Origin: CAVQND01 sp049518415
GTDB lineage: Bacteria > Verrucomicrobiota > Verrucomicrobiia > Limisphaerales > UBA8199
Length of the DNA stretch: 64,000 nt
Direction: 5' to 3'
Assembly: GCA_049518415.1 (NCBI GenBank)
Contig: JBEKRX010000005.1
Coordinates: forward strand, 1-64,000
Below the pieces are notes generated by a model that made no database searches, had not been told where the DNA came from, and saw only the letters and a list, made by a program, of their open reading frames with translations. The first letter of the stretch is position 1. Every line of letters starts with the position of its first letter. Position numbers and translations under genes: made by a program. Below are positions 1 to 8,135 of this stretch, in pieces.

Positions 1-90
1 CAGGGTCTCCCCGGGCCAGGGTCTGCTATAACTACTCGGCCCAACCATCCATTGCCGAGGCAGGACTTTCACCTGCAAGCATGTCAAAGA
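1..90 (-). other. Possible fragment of a structured RNA (group II intron-like)
   Basis: No coding sequence is convincing here. Read on the minus strand, the stretch has a short hairpin GCAGG-TGAAAGT-CCTGC followed by purine-rich sequence. A GGTGAAAGTCC hairpin of this kind resembles part of domain I of bacterial group II introns. No reverse transcriptase gene or domain V is visible inside the window, and the element would have to continue beyond the left edge. This is a weak structural resemblance only. Confidence 0.22.
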
Positions 91-108
91 CCGAAGGCTG
101 CACCGCAT

Positions 109-170
109 CCTGACACTGCCACTAATTCCACTCTGCCCGCGCGCAGCGCGGCATCCTTCCGCCCCGGAGG
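109..170 (+). repeat. Dispersed repeat family D, copy 1
   Basis: The block containing GACACTGCCACTAATTCCAC and then GCATCCTTCCGCCC is found again almost unchanged at 36915-36990. In both places it is followed a few hundred bases or less downstream by a tandem array of CATTGGC-type units. It is non-coding in both places and seems to be a mobile or amplified intergenic repeat. Confidence 0.7.
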
Positions 171-186
171 GGCGGCAAGATAGTAG

Positions 187-235
187 CCCAGGGCAAGACC
201 CGTCCCGCTCCGAGCGGGACGGGTCTTGCCCTGGG
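187..235. repeat. Perfect 24-bp-arm palindrome
   Basis: Arms 187-210 and 212-235 are exact reverse complements around a single central base. The centre reads CGCTCCGAGCG. Transcribed in either direction it would form a very stable hairpin. There is no flanking T-run typical of an intrinsic terminator. It shares its 11-base core with the next palindrome at 257-293. Confidence 0.85.
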
Positions 236-256
236 TAAAGCGGAAAAAACGGAGCA

Positions 257-293
257 CCCCCCTCCCATGCGCTCCGAGCGCATGGGAGGGGGG
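257..293. repeat. Perfect 18-bp-arm palindrome
   Basis: Arms 257-274 and 276-293 are exact reverse complements around one base. The core CGCTCCGAGCG equals that of the palindrome at 187-235, while the outer arms are unrelated (CCCCCCTCCCATG here). The pair therefore looks like two members of a hairpin family built around the same core. Confidence 0.85.
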
Positions 294-370
294 AAGGGGG
301 GAGGGCTTCTGCCCGCACTCGGGGGCAGTGTCAGGATCCGCCCGGCGCGACCGCAACCTGGCGGAATACT

Positions 371-412
371 GCATTGGCCACATTGGCTGCATTGGCCACA
401 TTGGCCATTTTT
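371..412 (+). repeat. Tandem CATTGGC array
   Basis: About four degenerate units of CATTGGCYRC/CATTGGCCA lie in tandem, ending in TTTTTGCC. A related array with unit ATTGGCTGT sits at 37064-37100. Both are downstream of a family D repeat copy, which links the two arrays as parts of one larger composite repeat. Nothing else is seen between 412 and 565. Confidence 0.7.
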
Positions 413-565
413 GCCAAAAAACTGGCCCGGCCGCGGCTTCCGGGGGCCATACCGCGCACCCCGGCAGGAGCATTTGCGAACGAAGAATCCCCCGCCGCCT
501 ACGTCAGCGTGTTTATGAAACGGCCCACTAACCAGGACTGTGAATTTGGTTGCGGCTCCGCCGGG

Positions 566-928
566 CTAAGCCTGCTCGCCCCGATAGACGCACCTGGCGG
601 TGCAGGTCTCGGCGACGACCACCTCGCTCAGCAAAGGCAGTCTTGGTTTGAGCCTCTGCCAAATCCACACGGCGATGTGTTCACTGGTTGGGTTTTCGAG
701 GCCGGGGATTTCGTTGAGGCAATAGTGGTCGAGCTTTTCCCAGATGGGTTCGAAAGCCGCTGCAATCGCGGCGTAATCCATGACCCAGCCGAGCCTGGGA
801 TGGCATGGACCCGTGACCGCGATTTGGACTTTGAAACTGTGACCGTGCAGCCGGCGGCATTTGTGCGACCTGGGCAAGTGCGGCAACAAATGCGCCGCCT
901 CAAATTGAAAGGTTTTGCGTAGTTCCAC
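566..928 (-). CDS. queD: 6-carboxy-5,6,7,8-tetrahydropterin synthase (QueD-like)
   Basis: Small T-fold enzyme of the 6-pyruvoyl-tetrahydropterin synthase family, about 120 aa, a normal length for QueD. QueD converts dihydroneopterin triphosphate to 6-carboxytetrahydropterin in the queuosine/7-deazaguanine route. The zinc ligands are visible: the first His in FQFEAAHLLP and the pair in CRRLHGH. The catalytic Cys of the CxxxHGH signature is present, which favours QueD over other subfamilies, and PTSEH supplies the conserved Glu. A GTG at 928 (VELRKTFQFEAAH) is chosen because codons further upstream translate a pyrimidine-rich repeat that does not belong to the fold. No other queuosine gene is nearby. 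It follows the luxC-like gene on the same strand, about 60 bases downstream. Confidence 0.88.
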   Translation of the reverse strand: MELRKTFQFEAAHLLPHLPRSHKCRRLHGHSFKVQIAVTGPCHPRLGWVMDYAAIAAAFEPIWEKLDHYCLNEIPGLENPTSEHIAVWIWQRLKPRLPLLSEVVVAETCTARCVYRGEQA

Positions 929-985
929 GGTGGAAAGCTGGAGTGACGAGGTATTGGAGTGAGGGAGTGAAGGGGTGGAGGAGCA
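929..985 (-). repeat. CACTCC-type degenerate repeat upstream of queD
   Basis: On the minus strand this leader is a degenerate series of CACTCC/CCACCCCTT units directly before the GTG of queD. A similar pyrimidine-rich series precedes the ATG of hisI (about 27880-28007). If translated it gives strings such as SLPHSNTSSLQ, which is why over-long starts are easily called for queD. Confidence 0.5.
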
Positions 986-987
986 AG

Positions 988-2352
988 TCACGCCATTTCA
1001 AAGTCGGTCCAGGTGACGAGCTCGCCCAGTGGGGGGCGGCCATCATGCCGCCAGGTCAAGGGCGGGTTTTGCATCCGGCCGAGCGGGCAGACGCGCGGGA
1101 CGCCCCAGCGGGCCAGTTCGGAGGCCAGGGCTAGGGCCTGGTCTTCCGTGGCCGCCAGGCCGACGGTGGAGACATGGCCGCGCACAGACTCGGCATTGCA
1201 CAGGGCCTCGGTCAAGTCCTGGGCGGGCTTGACATAGATGAACCGGTGGAGACAGGAGACCTGGAAGCGCGGGTCGGCCTCATAGACCACCGTCCAGGCG
1301 GTGGAGTGTTGGCTGGACCAATGGCGGGTGTCGGGCGAATGGGCGGCGCGCACTTGGTAAAGCGACCGGCGCGAGGCAATGGCCGCGGCGGCCTCGGCGG
1401 GCAGAGCGCCGCGCGGCTCGGCTTGCTCCCGCCGCGCCAGTTGTTCGGCCAGCGTCTCCGCAAACTGCTCCGGCGTCAGCGCGCCGCGTTGCTGCACGTA
1501 AATGACGTGGGGCGACAGGCAGCCCAGTTGGTTCCAGGCGGCCACGTCCGCCGCCGCGCGGGCGGCCACTTGGTTCGCGTTGAGGCGCGACAAGGCGGCG
1601 CTGGTCACGTAAGCGAAACTGAGGCGGTGGCCGTAGCCCAGAAAGCGGGTCCGGGGCGGCAGCCGCCGGCGGATCGCCGCCAGCGTTTCATCCGCCCCGG
1701 TGGCGGTGACGCAATCGGCTGCGTCAAAGAGCGCCGTTTCCAAATCCACATTGCCGCCGCGCCACTCGGCGATTTCGAGGCAGGCGCCCAGCTTCGGCGC
1801 GGCGTCGTAAAGCGAATGGGCAAAGAGCCGCGGCAGGAGCACGGTCCCCTGGGCGCATTTGACAAATTGGGCCGAGCGGACCAGGAGGCCAAAGACGATG
1901 CTCAGGAGGGTCGGGCAGGGCAGGTTGCCCGCCGCCAGGTGCACCAGCAGTTCCGGGGCGATGGCCATGGCCGCGCGATGGGAGGCCTGTTCCGGCCCGG
2001 CTGAGGTCATCTCCTCGAGGCGGTCCGCGCGGCCCAAGTCCTGTTCCAGCAGGGCCTGGAAATTTGGCGGCGTCAACTCCTTGAAGAATGAATCCAGGCC
2101 GCCGGCCAGGGTCGCGCGGGAAAAGCCGAGCGCGGCCGGTCCTTGCTCGAGCGCCAGCTTGCGAAATGGGTAATCGGCCTGGAGCCAGTCCCTGGCGACG
2201 CTGCTCAGGACGCTGACTAGGCTGTGCGTCGAGCGGTTGGCGAGGAACCGTGCGCGGTTGCGCTTGAGGGTTTGGCAGGCCTCGCCGAGCATGGCCGCGC
2301 TGAGCGTCGCTTCCGGCGGGAGATCGGCCAAAAAATAGTTTGGCAGGTTCAT
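988..2352 (-). CDS. luxC: Acyl-CoA/acyl-protein reductase, LuxC family
   Basis: This 454-aa protein matches the LuxC acyl reductase family, an aldehyde-dehydrogenase-fold enzyme that reduces an activated fatty acyl group to an aldehyde with NADPH. Recognisable parts are HLAAGNLPCPTLLSIVFGLL (about 138-157, nucleotide-binding half), GYGHRLSFAYV (239-249) and NQLGCLSPHVIYV, where Cys278 is the expected acyl-accepting cysteine. It lies 19 bases downstream of a LuxE-type acyl-protein synthetase on the same strand, so the two probably form a fatty-acid reductase complex. No luxA/luxB luciferase genes are present in the window, so light emission is not implied. The aldehyde could feed lipid, wax or natural-product synthesis. 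The family assignment is strong; the physiological substrate is unknown. Confidence 0.85.
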   Translation of the reverse strand: MNLPNYFLADLPPEATLSAAMLGEACQTLKRNRARFLANRSTHSLVSVLSSVARDWLQADYPFRKLALEQGPAALGFSRATLAGGLDSFFKELTPPNFQALLEQDLGRADRLEEMTSAGPEQASHRAAMAIAPELLVHLAAGNLPCPTLLSIVFGLLVRSAQFVKCAQGTVLLPRLFAHSLYDAAPKLGACLEIAEWRGGNVDLETALFDAADCVTATGADETLAAIRRRLPPRTRFLGYGHRLSFAYVTSAALSRLNANQVAARAAADVAAWNQLGCLSPHVIYVQQRGALTPEQFAETLAEQLARREQAEPRGALPAEAAAAIASRRSLYQVRAAHSPDTRHWSSQHSTAWTVVYEADPRFQVSCLHRFIYVKPAQDLTEALCNAESVRGHVSTVGLAATEDQALALASELARWGVPRVCPLGRMQNPPLTWRHDGRPPLGELVTWTDFEMA

Positions 2353-2371
2353 GGTCGAAACGGTTCAGCCC

Positions 2372-3736
2372 TCATCGTGGCCACTCCGCCATCAACGAGC
2401 ACCCGCGCGGCTCGGCCAGGGCGGCGCGGCCCAGGCAATCGAAGCCGTCGTCGCCGCGCCGGCCCAAGTCGTCTGTCTGAATGGCCAGCACGGAATAGAC
2501 ATTCGCCAAATCAAACACGCGAATCAAACCGGTTTCGCCCTCCGGCACCTCCCGGCCCGTTTCCGGAGAAATGATTTGGACGCGCGCCCAGGGAGGGAAG
2601 CGGAAGAGGCGCGGCGCTCCGGGCGGTTCAGGCAGGGTCTGGAGCCCCCTGGCTGGGAGGTGCGTTGGGGCCATGAACCGGGCGGCAACTGTAGTGGGGC
2701 GGGCGTCTGGCCCGCGTTGGTTTGGAGGGCCAGAGGCCCGCGCGGCAGGGGAGATGCCTGCCCCGCTGCCTGCGGGTTCCTGGGCAGCGGGCGGGGAGCC
2801 CTTTGGGCGGTCATAGGCTTGCGAGCTCAACTCGGTCATGCCGTATTCGCGGATGATGCCGGCGGGCGGAATTCCCAGGCGCCGGGTGATGAGCGCGTGC
2901 AGTTGGCTCTTTGCCAAAGCCCGTGAACGGCCCTTGTATCCTCCGGTTTCCATCGCGCGCGAGCCGGGCGGCAGTTGGAACTGCAACCGTTGTCTGGCCA
3001 AGTGGTCCAGCAGGCGCACGAAGAGGTAGGCGGTGCCGAGGAGGAGCAGGGGCGTCCTGGTCTGGACTGAATCCCGCAACGCCGCCGTGGCCGCCTCCGG
3101 GTCGAGCGTCCACGCGCCGTCCTCAGCAGCTTGGCCCAGGAATGCCGATTCCGGCGAACCAGACTTGCGGCGGAGCGTCTCGAACATGTGGACCAGGGAC
3201 GAATGCGGGGCCTGGGGCGGAGCCGGGGTCAGGATTGCCAGTTGCCAATCACCAGTTGCCAATGGGCGGTCCAGGACGTTCGCCTCGAACCAGGGCAGGA
3301 GGGAGGCCTGGTAAAGGGCCAGCGATTGGGCATTGTGATAATGCCGGCTGGGCGGCTGGCCGGCGGTGCCGCTGGAATGAAAGACGGCCGTGCGTTGCTC
3401 CGGCGGCAGGCAGGAAAGCTCCAACTCCTTGAAGGCAGCCGTCGGCACGGCCGGTATCTGCGTCCAGGCCGCCACGCTTTCGGGCCGCGCGCCCCGGGCC
3501 TGGCAAATCCGCCGATAAGGCAGATTCTGCGCGACCTGGAGGGCGAAAAGGCCGAGGGCGAGCCTGTTAAATTCGGCGTCAGAGAGGGGAGCGTGAGCAG
3601 GGTCGGGTTGCACTCCGCCTTCCGCCCGTTCTCCGGAGCCCTGCGGAGGGTGGACACTCCGCCTTCCGCCCGCAAACAGGCGGATAAGCTGGCGCAGATG
3701 CGCGGCGAAATCTGGAAACTGGCTGGTGGACTTCAT
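2372..3736 (-). CDS. luxE: Acyl-protein synthetase, LuxE family
   Basis: This 454-aa member of the LuxE/adenylate-forming superfamily activates a fatty acid with ATP and transfers it to a cysteine for reduction by LuxC. Visible motifs are the phosphate-binding loop FHSSGTAGQPPSRHYHN (119-135), METGGYKGRSR (262-272), and EYGMTELSSQAYD (297-309), which carries the adenylate-binding TELSSQ. The C-terminal part has GLIRVFDLANVYSV and TDDLGRR. Residues about 311-366 are low-complexity Pro/Ala/Gly and correspond to a dispersed palindromic repeat lying in frame (see 2665-2815). An 18-base direct repeat (3611-3628, 3655-3672) also lies in its 5' part, giving the odd SVHPPQGSGERAEGGVQ segment. The frame stays open, so it is probably functional, but the inserts are worth checking. 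Confidence 0.82.
   Translation of the reverse strand: MKSTSQFPDFAAHLRQLIRLFAGGRRSVHPPQGSGERAEGGVQPDPAHAPLSDAEFNRLALGLFALQVAQNLPYRRICQARGARPESVAAWTQIPAVPTAAFKELELSCLPPEQRTAVFHSSGTAGQPPSRHYHNAQSLALYQASLLPWFEANVLDRPLATGDWQLAILTPAPPQAPHSSLVHMFETLRRKSGSPESAFLGQAAEDGAWTLDPEAATAALRDSVQTRTPLLLLGTAYLFVRLLDHLARQRLQFQLPPGSRAMETGGYKGRSRALAKSQLHALITRRLGIPPAGIIREYGMTELSSQAYDRPKGSPPAAQEPAGSGAGISPAARASGPPNQRGPDARPTTVAARFMAPTHLPARGLQTLPEPPGAPRLFRFPPWARVQIISPETGREVPEGETGLIRVFDLANVYSVLAIQTDDLGRRGDDGFDCLGRAALAEPRGCSLMAEWPR
2665..2815. repeat. Dispersed repeat family A inside luxE
   Basis: GGGGCCATGAACCGGGCGGC followed by GTGGGGCGGGCGTCTGGCCC lies within the coding sequence of the luxE-like gene. The same sequence order (GGGGCCATGAACCG..., then GTGGGGCAGGCGTCCCGCCT) occurs in intergenic DNA at 22205-22310 and 50700-50815. 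Further inverted pairs follow here (GGAGGGCCAGAGGCCC, GGCAGGGG/CCCCGCTGCC). The insertion is in frame. Confidence 0.75.
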
Positions 3737-3833
3737 GCGGTTTTGTTTTTGTCAGGCTGGTTTTCCGCCACAGCCCGGAGAAACCTGTAACAGCGAGGCC
3801 TATCGGCCGCAAGCGGAAAGTTGCATCCTGGGC

Positions 3834-5210
3834 TTACGGAGCCGCCGCCGGGGGAAGCTGGGACGGGGGAATGACAAGCGAATCGCCGGCTCTGAGCCGG
3901 TTGAGATTCAAACGGGGGTTGGCCTGGCGGAGGGCGCTCACGGGGACGCCATAGATCATCGAGACCACGGCCGCCGTATCGCCGGGATGGATGACGTAGG
4001 TCCTTGGCGACAGGCCCGGCGGCACCGGGGGCAGTTCCGGGGGCAGTTCCTGGCCGGTGGCGAGGGCGTTGGCCATGAGTTGATCCAGTTCAAGTTGCTT
4101 CAACTCGACGCTTTTCTGCGAGGCGGTGAGATTCGTAGCGGAGCGGATGCTGTCCTGCTGGGACTGGGCGGCGAGTTCGATTTCGTAAATCGTGCGCGCG
4201 GCCTCGGGCGTGCCGGCTTGGAGCGCCTGGGCCAGGGCCTGCCGGTAAAGGGGGTCCTGCAGATTCCGATACTCTTCGTAGCGATCGGGACCGAGGGCGA
4301 GCTTGATGGCATTCTCGCGGGCATTGTCGAGCGCCTTACGCTGCGCCAGCGTGTTCGGGTCGTTCCCCGACAGGAGTTGGATTTGCTGGTCGACGTTGTC
4401 AGTGGCGCGAAAGACCGACCGGAACTCGCTGGCAGTGACATTGAAAAAGCCCAGTTGGCCGAACTCGGTGCGCAGGCCGCCGGCGTTTTGAGAATAGCGC
4501 AAGAGGAATTCCTCGAGTTGGGCCGGGCTGAGGACCCGGGCCAGTTCCTGGCGGGTTTGCTGGCGGAGCTTGGCCAGTTCCACCGGGTCGGGCGCCTTGC
4601 CGGCGGTGGTCTGCGCCTCCAGGTAAGCCTGCATGCGTTCGGTGGAGCGGAGGTTGACCTCCTGGATGGCCTGCTTGGTGTCCGGGGCCAGGGCCCCGAG
4701 CTGCGGTCCGTCCAGGACCAGGCCCGGCCGCGTGGGGCGGGGCAGGCTGACCAAATCGCCCGATTCCCAGTTGGTGCCCAGCAAGCGCACGAGCAGTTCC
4801 CCCCTTTGCTGCTCCAATTCGCGGGCCTTTTGCGCGGCCATTTCCACCACATTGGTGTCCGGTTCGCTCCGCCACCATTGCTGTTCGGGCGTGAGAATCT
4901 CGGTCGCGCGCTTGCGCGCGTAAAGAGCGTTGACATCGGCAATGATGAGGTCGCGAATGGTCTGTTCCGGGCAGGCAATGTCCCGCAGGTTGGCGATGTA
5001 GGTGGGATAATCGTCCGACTCGAGCTCCTGCCAGGTGAAGAACTGGCGGCGCACCACAAGGTTCGTTCTGCCCGGGCCGGCCGCGGCCTGGCCGCCGACC
5101 ACCGGGGCCGATAAACGACCATCGCCGGGAGGGCGTGTCCGACTCAGCCACACGAGCGCCAACCCGAGATTGACGCCCAGCGAAACCAAAGCAACCGCAC
5201 GCCAACGCAT
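3834..5210 (-). CDS. Secreted or membrane-anchored LysM-domain protein
   Basis: The 458-aa protein begins with a short charged N-terminus and one hydrophobic segment (AVALVSLGVNLGLALVWL), so it is exported or anchored. The middle (about 55-400) is a Gln/Glu/Leu-rich helical region that I do not assign to a named family, with repeated ELEQQRGELL- and QTRQELARVL-like segments. The C-terminus (about 403-450) is a LysM domain: TYVIHPGDTAAVVSMIYGVP... RAGDSLVIPP. LysM binds N-acetylglucosamine glycans, so a peptidoglycan-associated role is likely. It is the first gene of the minus-strand run ahead of luxE, with a gap of about 100 bases. Confidence 0.75.
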   Translation of the reverse strand: MRWRAVALVSLGVNLGLALVWLSRTRPPGDGRLSAPVVGGQAAAGPGRTNLVVRRQFFTWQELESDDYPTYIANLRDIACPEQTIRDLIIADVNALYARKRATEILTPEQQWWRSEPDTNVVEMAAQKARELEQQRGELLVRLLGTNWESGDLVSLPRPTRPGLVLDGPQLGALAPDTKQAIQEVNLRSTERMQAYLEAQTTAGKAPDPVELAKLRQQTRQELARVLSPAQLEEFLLRYSQNAGGLRTEFGQLGFFNVTASEFRSVFRATDNVDQQIQLLSGNDPNTLAQRKALDNARENAIKLALGPDRYEEYRNLQDPLYRQALAQALQAGTPEAARTIYEIELAAQSQQDSIRSATNLTASQKSVELKQLELDQLMANALATGQELPPELPPVPPGLSPRTYVIHPGDTAAVVSMIYGVPVSALRQANPRLNLNRLRAGDSLVIPPSQLPPAAAP

Positions 5211-5346
5211 AAGAGTTATCTAGCGGCAAACCCGTGCCACAGCAAATTCAAAAACGCAGCATAGGAAAAGTTGCGGCCAGGTCATTTTCGAGTGGCGAAA
5301 AAGAGGGGCCTCGGTTACCGTGCACCGGTTCAGGATTGCCGGTTGA

Positions 5347-6222
5347 ATGAAACGGTTCGTCCATCTGCTTGAAGGCCCGGAGGCGAATGCCGGTTCTTGG
5401 GCTGGCTCGGCCCGCGCGGCCAGGGCTGCCGCCTTCACCTTGATCGAGTTGCTGGTGGTGATAGCGATCATCGCCATCCTGGCCGCGCTGCTGCTGCCGG
5501 CGCTGAACCGCGCCAAAGACCGGGCCGCCACCATCGCCTGCCTGAGCAACCTCAAGCAACTGGAAGTCTGCTGGCACCTCTATGCCGTGGATAACCTGGA
5601 CTTGCTGCCCCCGAACGATTCCGTCATGCTGGCGGGCACCAACAACGTCGCCCTGGCGAAAGGGATTTCCTGGTGCCCGGATCACGCGCGCACCGATACG
5701 ACCACCACGGACCTGGAACAGGGAGTCCTGTTCCCGTACAACCGGGCCGTCGCCATCTATCACTGCCCGGCGGACCGCTCGACGGTCGAGACGCTCGCCG
5801 GGGAAAAGCTCTCTCAACTGCGCAACCGCAGCTATAACATGAGCCAGTCGGTCAACGGCTACCCAGAGTTTCCGGACCCCGACGGCATCCTCGCCCTTAT
5901 TCCCTGCTGGAAGAAATTCTCCTGGATTCAACAGCCACCCCCCGCGCGGCTTTTCGTCTTCATCGATGAACACCCGGGCACCTTGCTCGACGCTCAGTTT
6001 GGAAACCCCGTGGGTCTGCCCTTCTGGCCCCAGACCTGGTTCGACATGCCCGCCGACCGCCACAACCAGGGCGGCAATCTCGCCTTTGCCGACGGCCACG
6101 CGGAACGCTGGCGCTGGAAAGTGCCGAAGGTCTTCTACTATTTCCTCCAGCCGCTGGCCCCGGGAGAAATGCCCGATTTCCTCCGCATCCAGGATGCGAT
6201 GAAGCAGGGCAAGGATAATTAG
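5347..6222 (+). CDS. Type II secretion-like pseudopilin with H-X9-DG-type C-terminus
   Basis: A 291-aa prepilin-like protein. A basic leader of about 29 residues is followed by the prepilin helix FTLIELLVVIAIIAILAALL, with Glu at position +5 after the expected cleavage before Phe. The residue before the cut is Ala rather than the usual Gly. The globular part carries LSNLKQLEVCWHLYAVDN and near the C-terminus HNQGGNLAFADGHAERWRWK, typical of the large family of pseudopilin-like proteins abundant in Verrucomicrobiota, Lentisphaerota and Planctomycetota. It presumably follows the general secretion/pilin-maturation path to the envelope. It is a monocistronic plus-strand gene divergent from the LysM gene; no secretion ATPase is nearby. 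Confidence 0.88.
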   Translation: MKRFVHLLEGPEANAGSWAGSARAARAAAFTLIELLVVIAIIAILAALLLPALNRAKDRAATIACLSNLKQLEVCWHLYAVDNLDLLPPNDSVMLAGTNNVALAKGISWCPDHARTDTTTTDLEQGVLFPYNRAVAIYHCPADRSTVETLAGEKLSQLRNRSYNMSQSVNGYPEFPDPDGILALIPCWKKFSWIQQPPPARLFVFIDEHPGTLLDAQFGNPVGLPFWPQTWFDMPADRHNQGGNLAFADGHAERWRWKVPKVFYYFLQPLAPGEMPDFLRIQDAMKQGKDN

Positions 6223-6426
6223 TAGGTCAGAAAAACTGGATTTTTTGAAAACCAGGCGAAACGCCCGGAAGAATGCGATATCAGAAAATCAATTTCCGAA
6301 CACCCTCTGAAAGGGCGAAACAATTTCGGCCACAATCCCAATGCCTAAACCCGCTACCACTCCCGCCCCCGCCCATCACCTCGCCAGCCCACTCAAGTCC
6401 GTGCGCGACATCATGCGCCATGCGTC

Positions 6427-6600
6427 AGGGCTGAAAGCCCGAAATGTGAAAGCCTGGGCTGACGCGAGCCCCGCGAGCGGAGGCCCAGGTTAGCTTTGTC
6501 CCGCCCTTGCAGGGCGGCGGGGTTTGTTCGGCCCCAGACCTGGGGCTCGGCGCGGTGCGCCTCACCCCAGGCTCTCACATCGCGGGCTTTCAGCCCGCAC
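6427..6600. repeat. Dispersed repeat family B, two-armed copy
   Basis: GGCTGAAAGCCCGAAATGTG at 6429 and its inverted counterpart near 6570-6600 (CACATCGCGGGCTTTCAGCC) frame a block containing TTTGTCCCGCCCTTGCAGGG. A one-armed copy in the opposite orientation lies at 35394-35505. This block explains most of the 400-base gap between 6222 and 6624; nothing coding is seen there. Confidence 0.8.
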
Positions 6601-6623
6601 CCCCCCGAATCCGCCAAGTCGAG

Positions 6624-8135
6624 CTAAGCATATCCAAATTCCCGGCAATACCGCTCGAGCGCCGGGAAGATGGGCGCCAGGTGCTTCTCGTAAGAGCGCC
6701 AGCGCGCGACCGAGCGCGCATAGACCGGGCGGGTCACGTCCTGGTAGGTGGGTGAATAAAGCTGTTTGCCCCGGCTCTTTTCATAAAAGCGGGCCTGTCC
6801 CGCGTGCCAGGTCAGACCGAGAAACTCCGTTACGCGGCGGCCCTCGGCCTGCAAATCGGCCACCAGCGTTTCGTAGCGGGTCTCCAGCCAGGCAAAACCT
6901 TCCCACTCGCGGACGGCCAGCCAAATGTCCATTAAATCGGCGTAATGCCGGGCCAGCCGCTCGAAGCTCAGGAAGTTCACGTTCACCGGGTTGAGCGGAA
7001 TATTCTGAAAATAACAACTGAGCACGACGTCGCGCGGGTCGCGCAGGGCAATGAGGACGCGCAATTCGGGAAGAACCCGCAACCAGACGGGCAGCCGGGC
7101 GGTGGGCGAAGGATTCTTGTCCACCAGCAGTTTGCCGGCCGCGCCGGGGCCAAGCTCCTGCAACAGGGCCCCAGCGTAGAGCCGGCGCAGGACGTTCAGG
7201 CGCTGGCAGGAATGTTCCTTGGATTTGTGGAATTGAGGTTCGAGCACCTCCACGAAGGCGGTCGGTTCATCCAGCGCCGCAACTGCCGGGTGGGCATCGA
7301 GCACCTGTTCCAGCAAAGTCGTCCCGCTGCGCGGATGGCCGCCCACAAAAGCCAAGGGGGGAATCGCTTCGCGTTTGCCCTCGGGAAAAAGCCCGGCCCA
7401 GGTGCGGAGAATGTTCCTGGGCAGGGCGCTGGTAAAACGGCGGGCGCTCTCGGCGCCCTGGTCATACCCCCTGAGCAGGGCGTCGGTATCCGTCAGCCCG
7501 CGCACGATCTCCTTGGCTTCGCCCAGGAAACGCATCGCCTCGTCGAAACGCTCAGTCCGATCGAGCACCTGGGCCAACTCGTAGCGGCAGGCATAACGAA
7601 CGTAAGGATGTTTGGGCGCGGCGGCGATCAAATCCCGCAGCTTCTGCTCCGCCAGTTCGAGTTTGTTCTCGCGCCGGTCCAGCACCGCGGCGAAGTAGCG
7701 CGCCTGCTCGTCGCCAGCATCGATCCCCAGGCACTCCGCCACGGCGGCGCGCGCCTGGTCCAGCTTATGGGTTTGCTCGAACAGGACGGCGAGGCTGATG
7801 CGGGGATTGACGGCGCGCGGGTCGGCCGCGGCGGCCTGGGCAAAACAGGCGCGCGCCTGCTCGGGCCGCCGCAGGCCCTGGTACTGGTGCCCAATCAGAC
7901 CAATCAATTCGGCATTGCGCGGGTCCAGGGCGATGGCGCGGCGCCACGCCCGGTCCGCCAGTTCCGCCTGCCGCAACCGCGCGGCGGCATTGCCGTATTC
8001 AAACCAAAGGACCGGCGCCCCCGGACAGCGCCGGGTCAGCTTCTCATAAAGGGCGAGCGCCCGAGGGAAGTCCTGGCCGAGCAACCGCTCGCGGGCCTCG
8101 TGATGAATTTCCTGGATTTGTGCGGGTGTCATCAA
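6624..8135 (-). CDS. TPR-repeat sulfotransferase
   Basis: The 503-aa protein couples N-terminal tetratricopeptide repeats (about 10-205, e.g. DFPRALALYEKLTRRCPGAP and AELADRAWRRAIALDP) to a C-terminal PAPS-dependent sulfotransferase domain. The 5'-phosphosulfate loop is FVGGHPRSGTTLLEQVLDAH (263-282), and the 3'-phosphate site is LIALRDPRDVVLSCYF further on. Proteins of this layout sulfate carbohydrates or tyrosine residues; the acceptor is unknown here. No signal peptide is seen, so the domain probably acts in the cytoplasm on a precursor. Two adjacent ATG codons (8135 and 8132) are equally possible starts. The gene stands alone between repeat DNA and a divergent secreted protein. Confidence 0.88.
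   Translation of the reverse strand: MMTPAQIQEIHHEARERLLGQDFPRALALYEKLTRRCPGAPVLWFEYGNAAARLRQAELADRAWRRAIALDPRNAELIGLIGHQYQGLRRPEQARACFAQAAAADPRAVNPRISLAVLFEQTHKLDQARAAVAECLGIDAGDEQARYFAAVLDRRENKLELAEQKLRDLIAAAPKHPYVRYACRYELAQVLDRTERFDEAMRFLGEAKEIVRGLTDTDALLRGYDQGAESARRFTSALPRNILRTWAGLFPEGKREAIPPLAFVGGHPRSGTTLLEQVLDAHPAVAALDEPTAFVEVLEPQFHKSKEHSCQRLNVLRRLYAGALLQELGPGAAGKLLVDKNPSPTARLPVWLRVLPELRVLIALRDPRDVVLSCYFQNIPLNPVNVNFLSFERLARHYADLMDIWLAVREWEGFAWLETRYETLVADLQAEGRRVTEFLGLTWHAGQARFYEKSRGKQLYSPTYQDVTRPVYARSVARWRSYEKHLAPIFPALERYCREFGYA

Noticed and set aside
187..293. Intrinsic terminators
   Set aside because: Very stable stems but no T-run on either strand and no gene ending just upstream.
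988..3736. Bioluminescence operon
   Set aside because: Only luxC and luxE-like genes are present; no luxA/B, flavin reductase or luxD.
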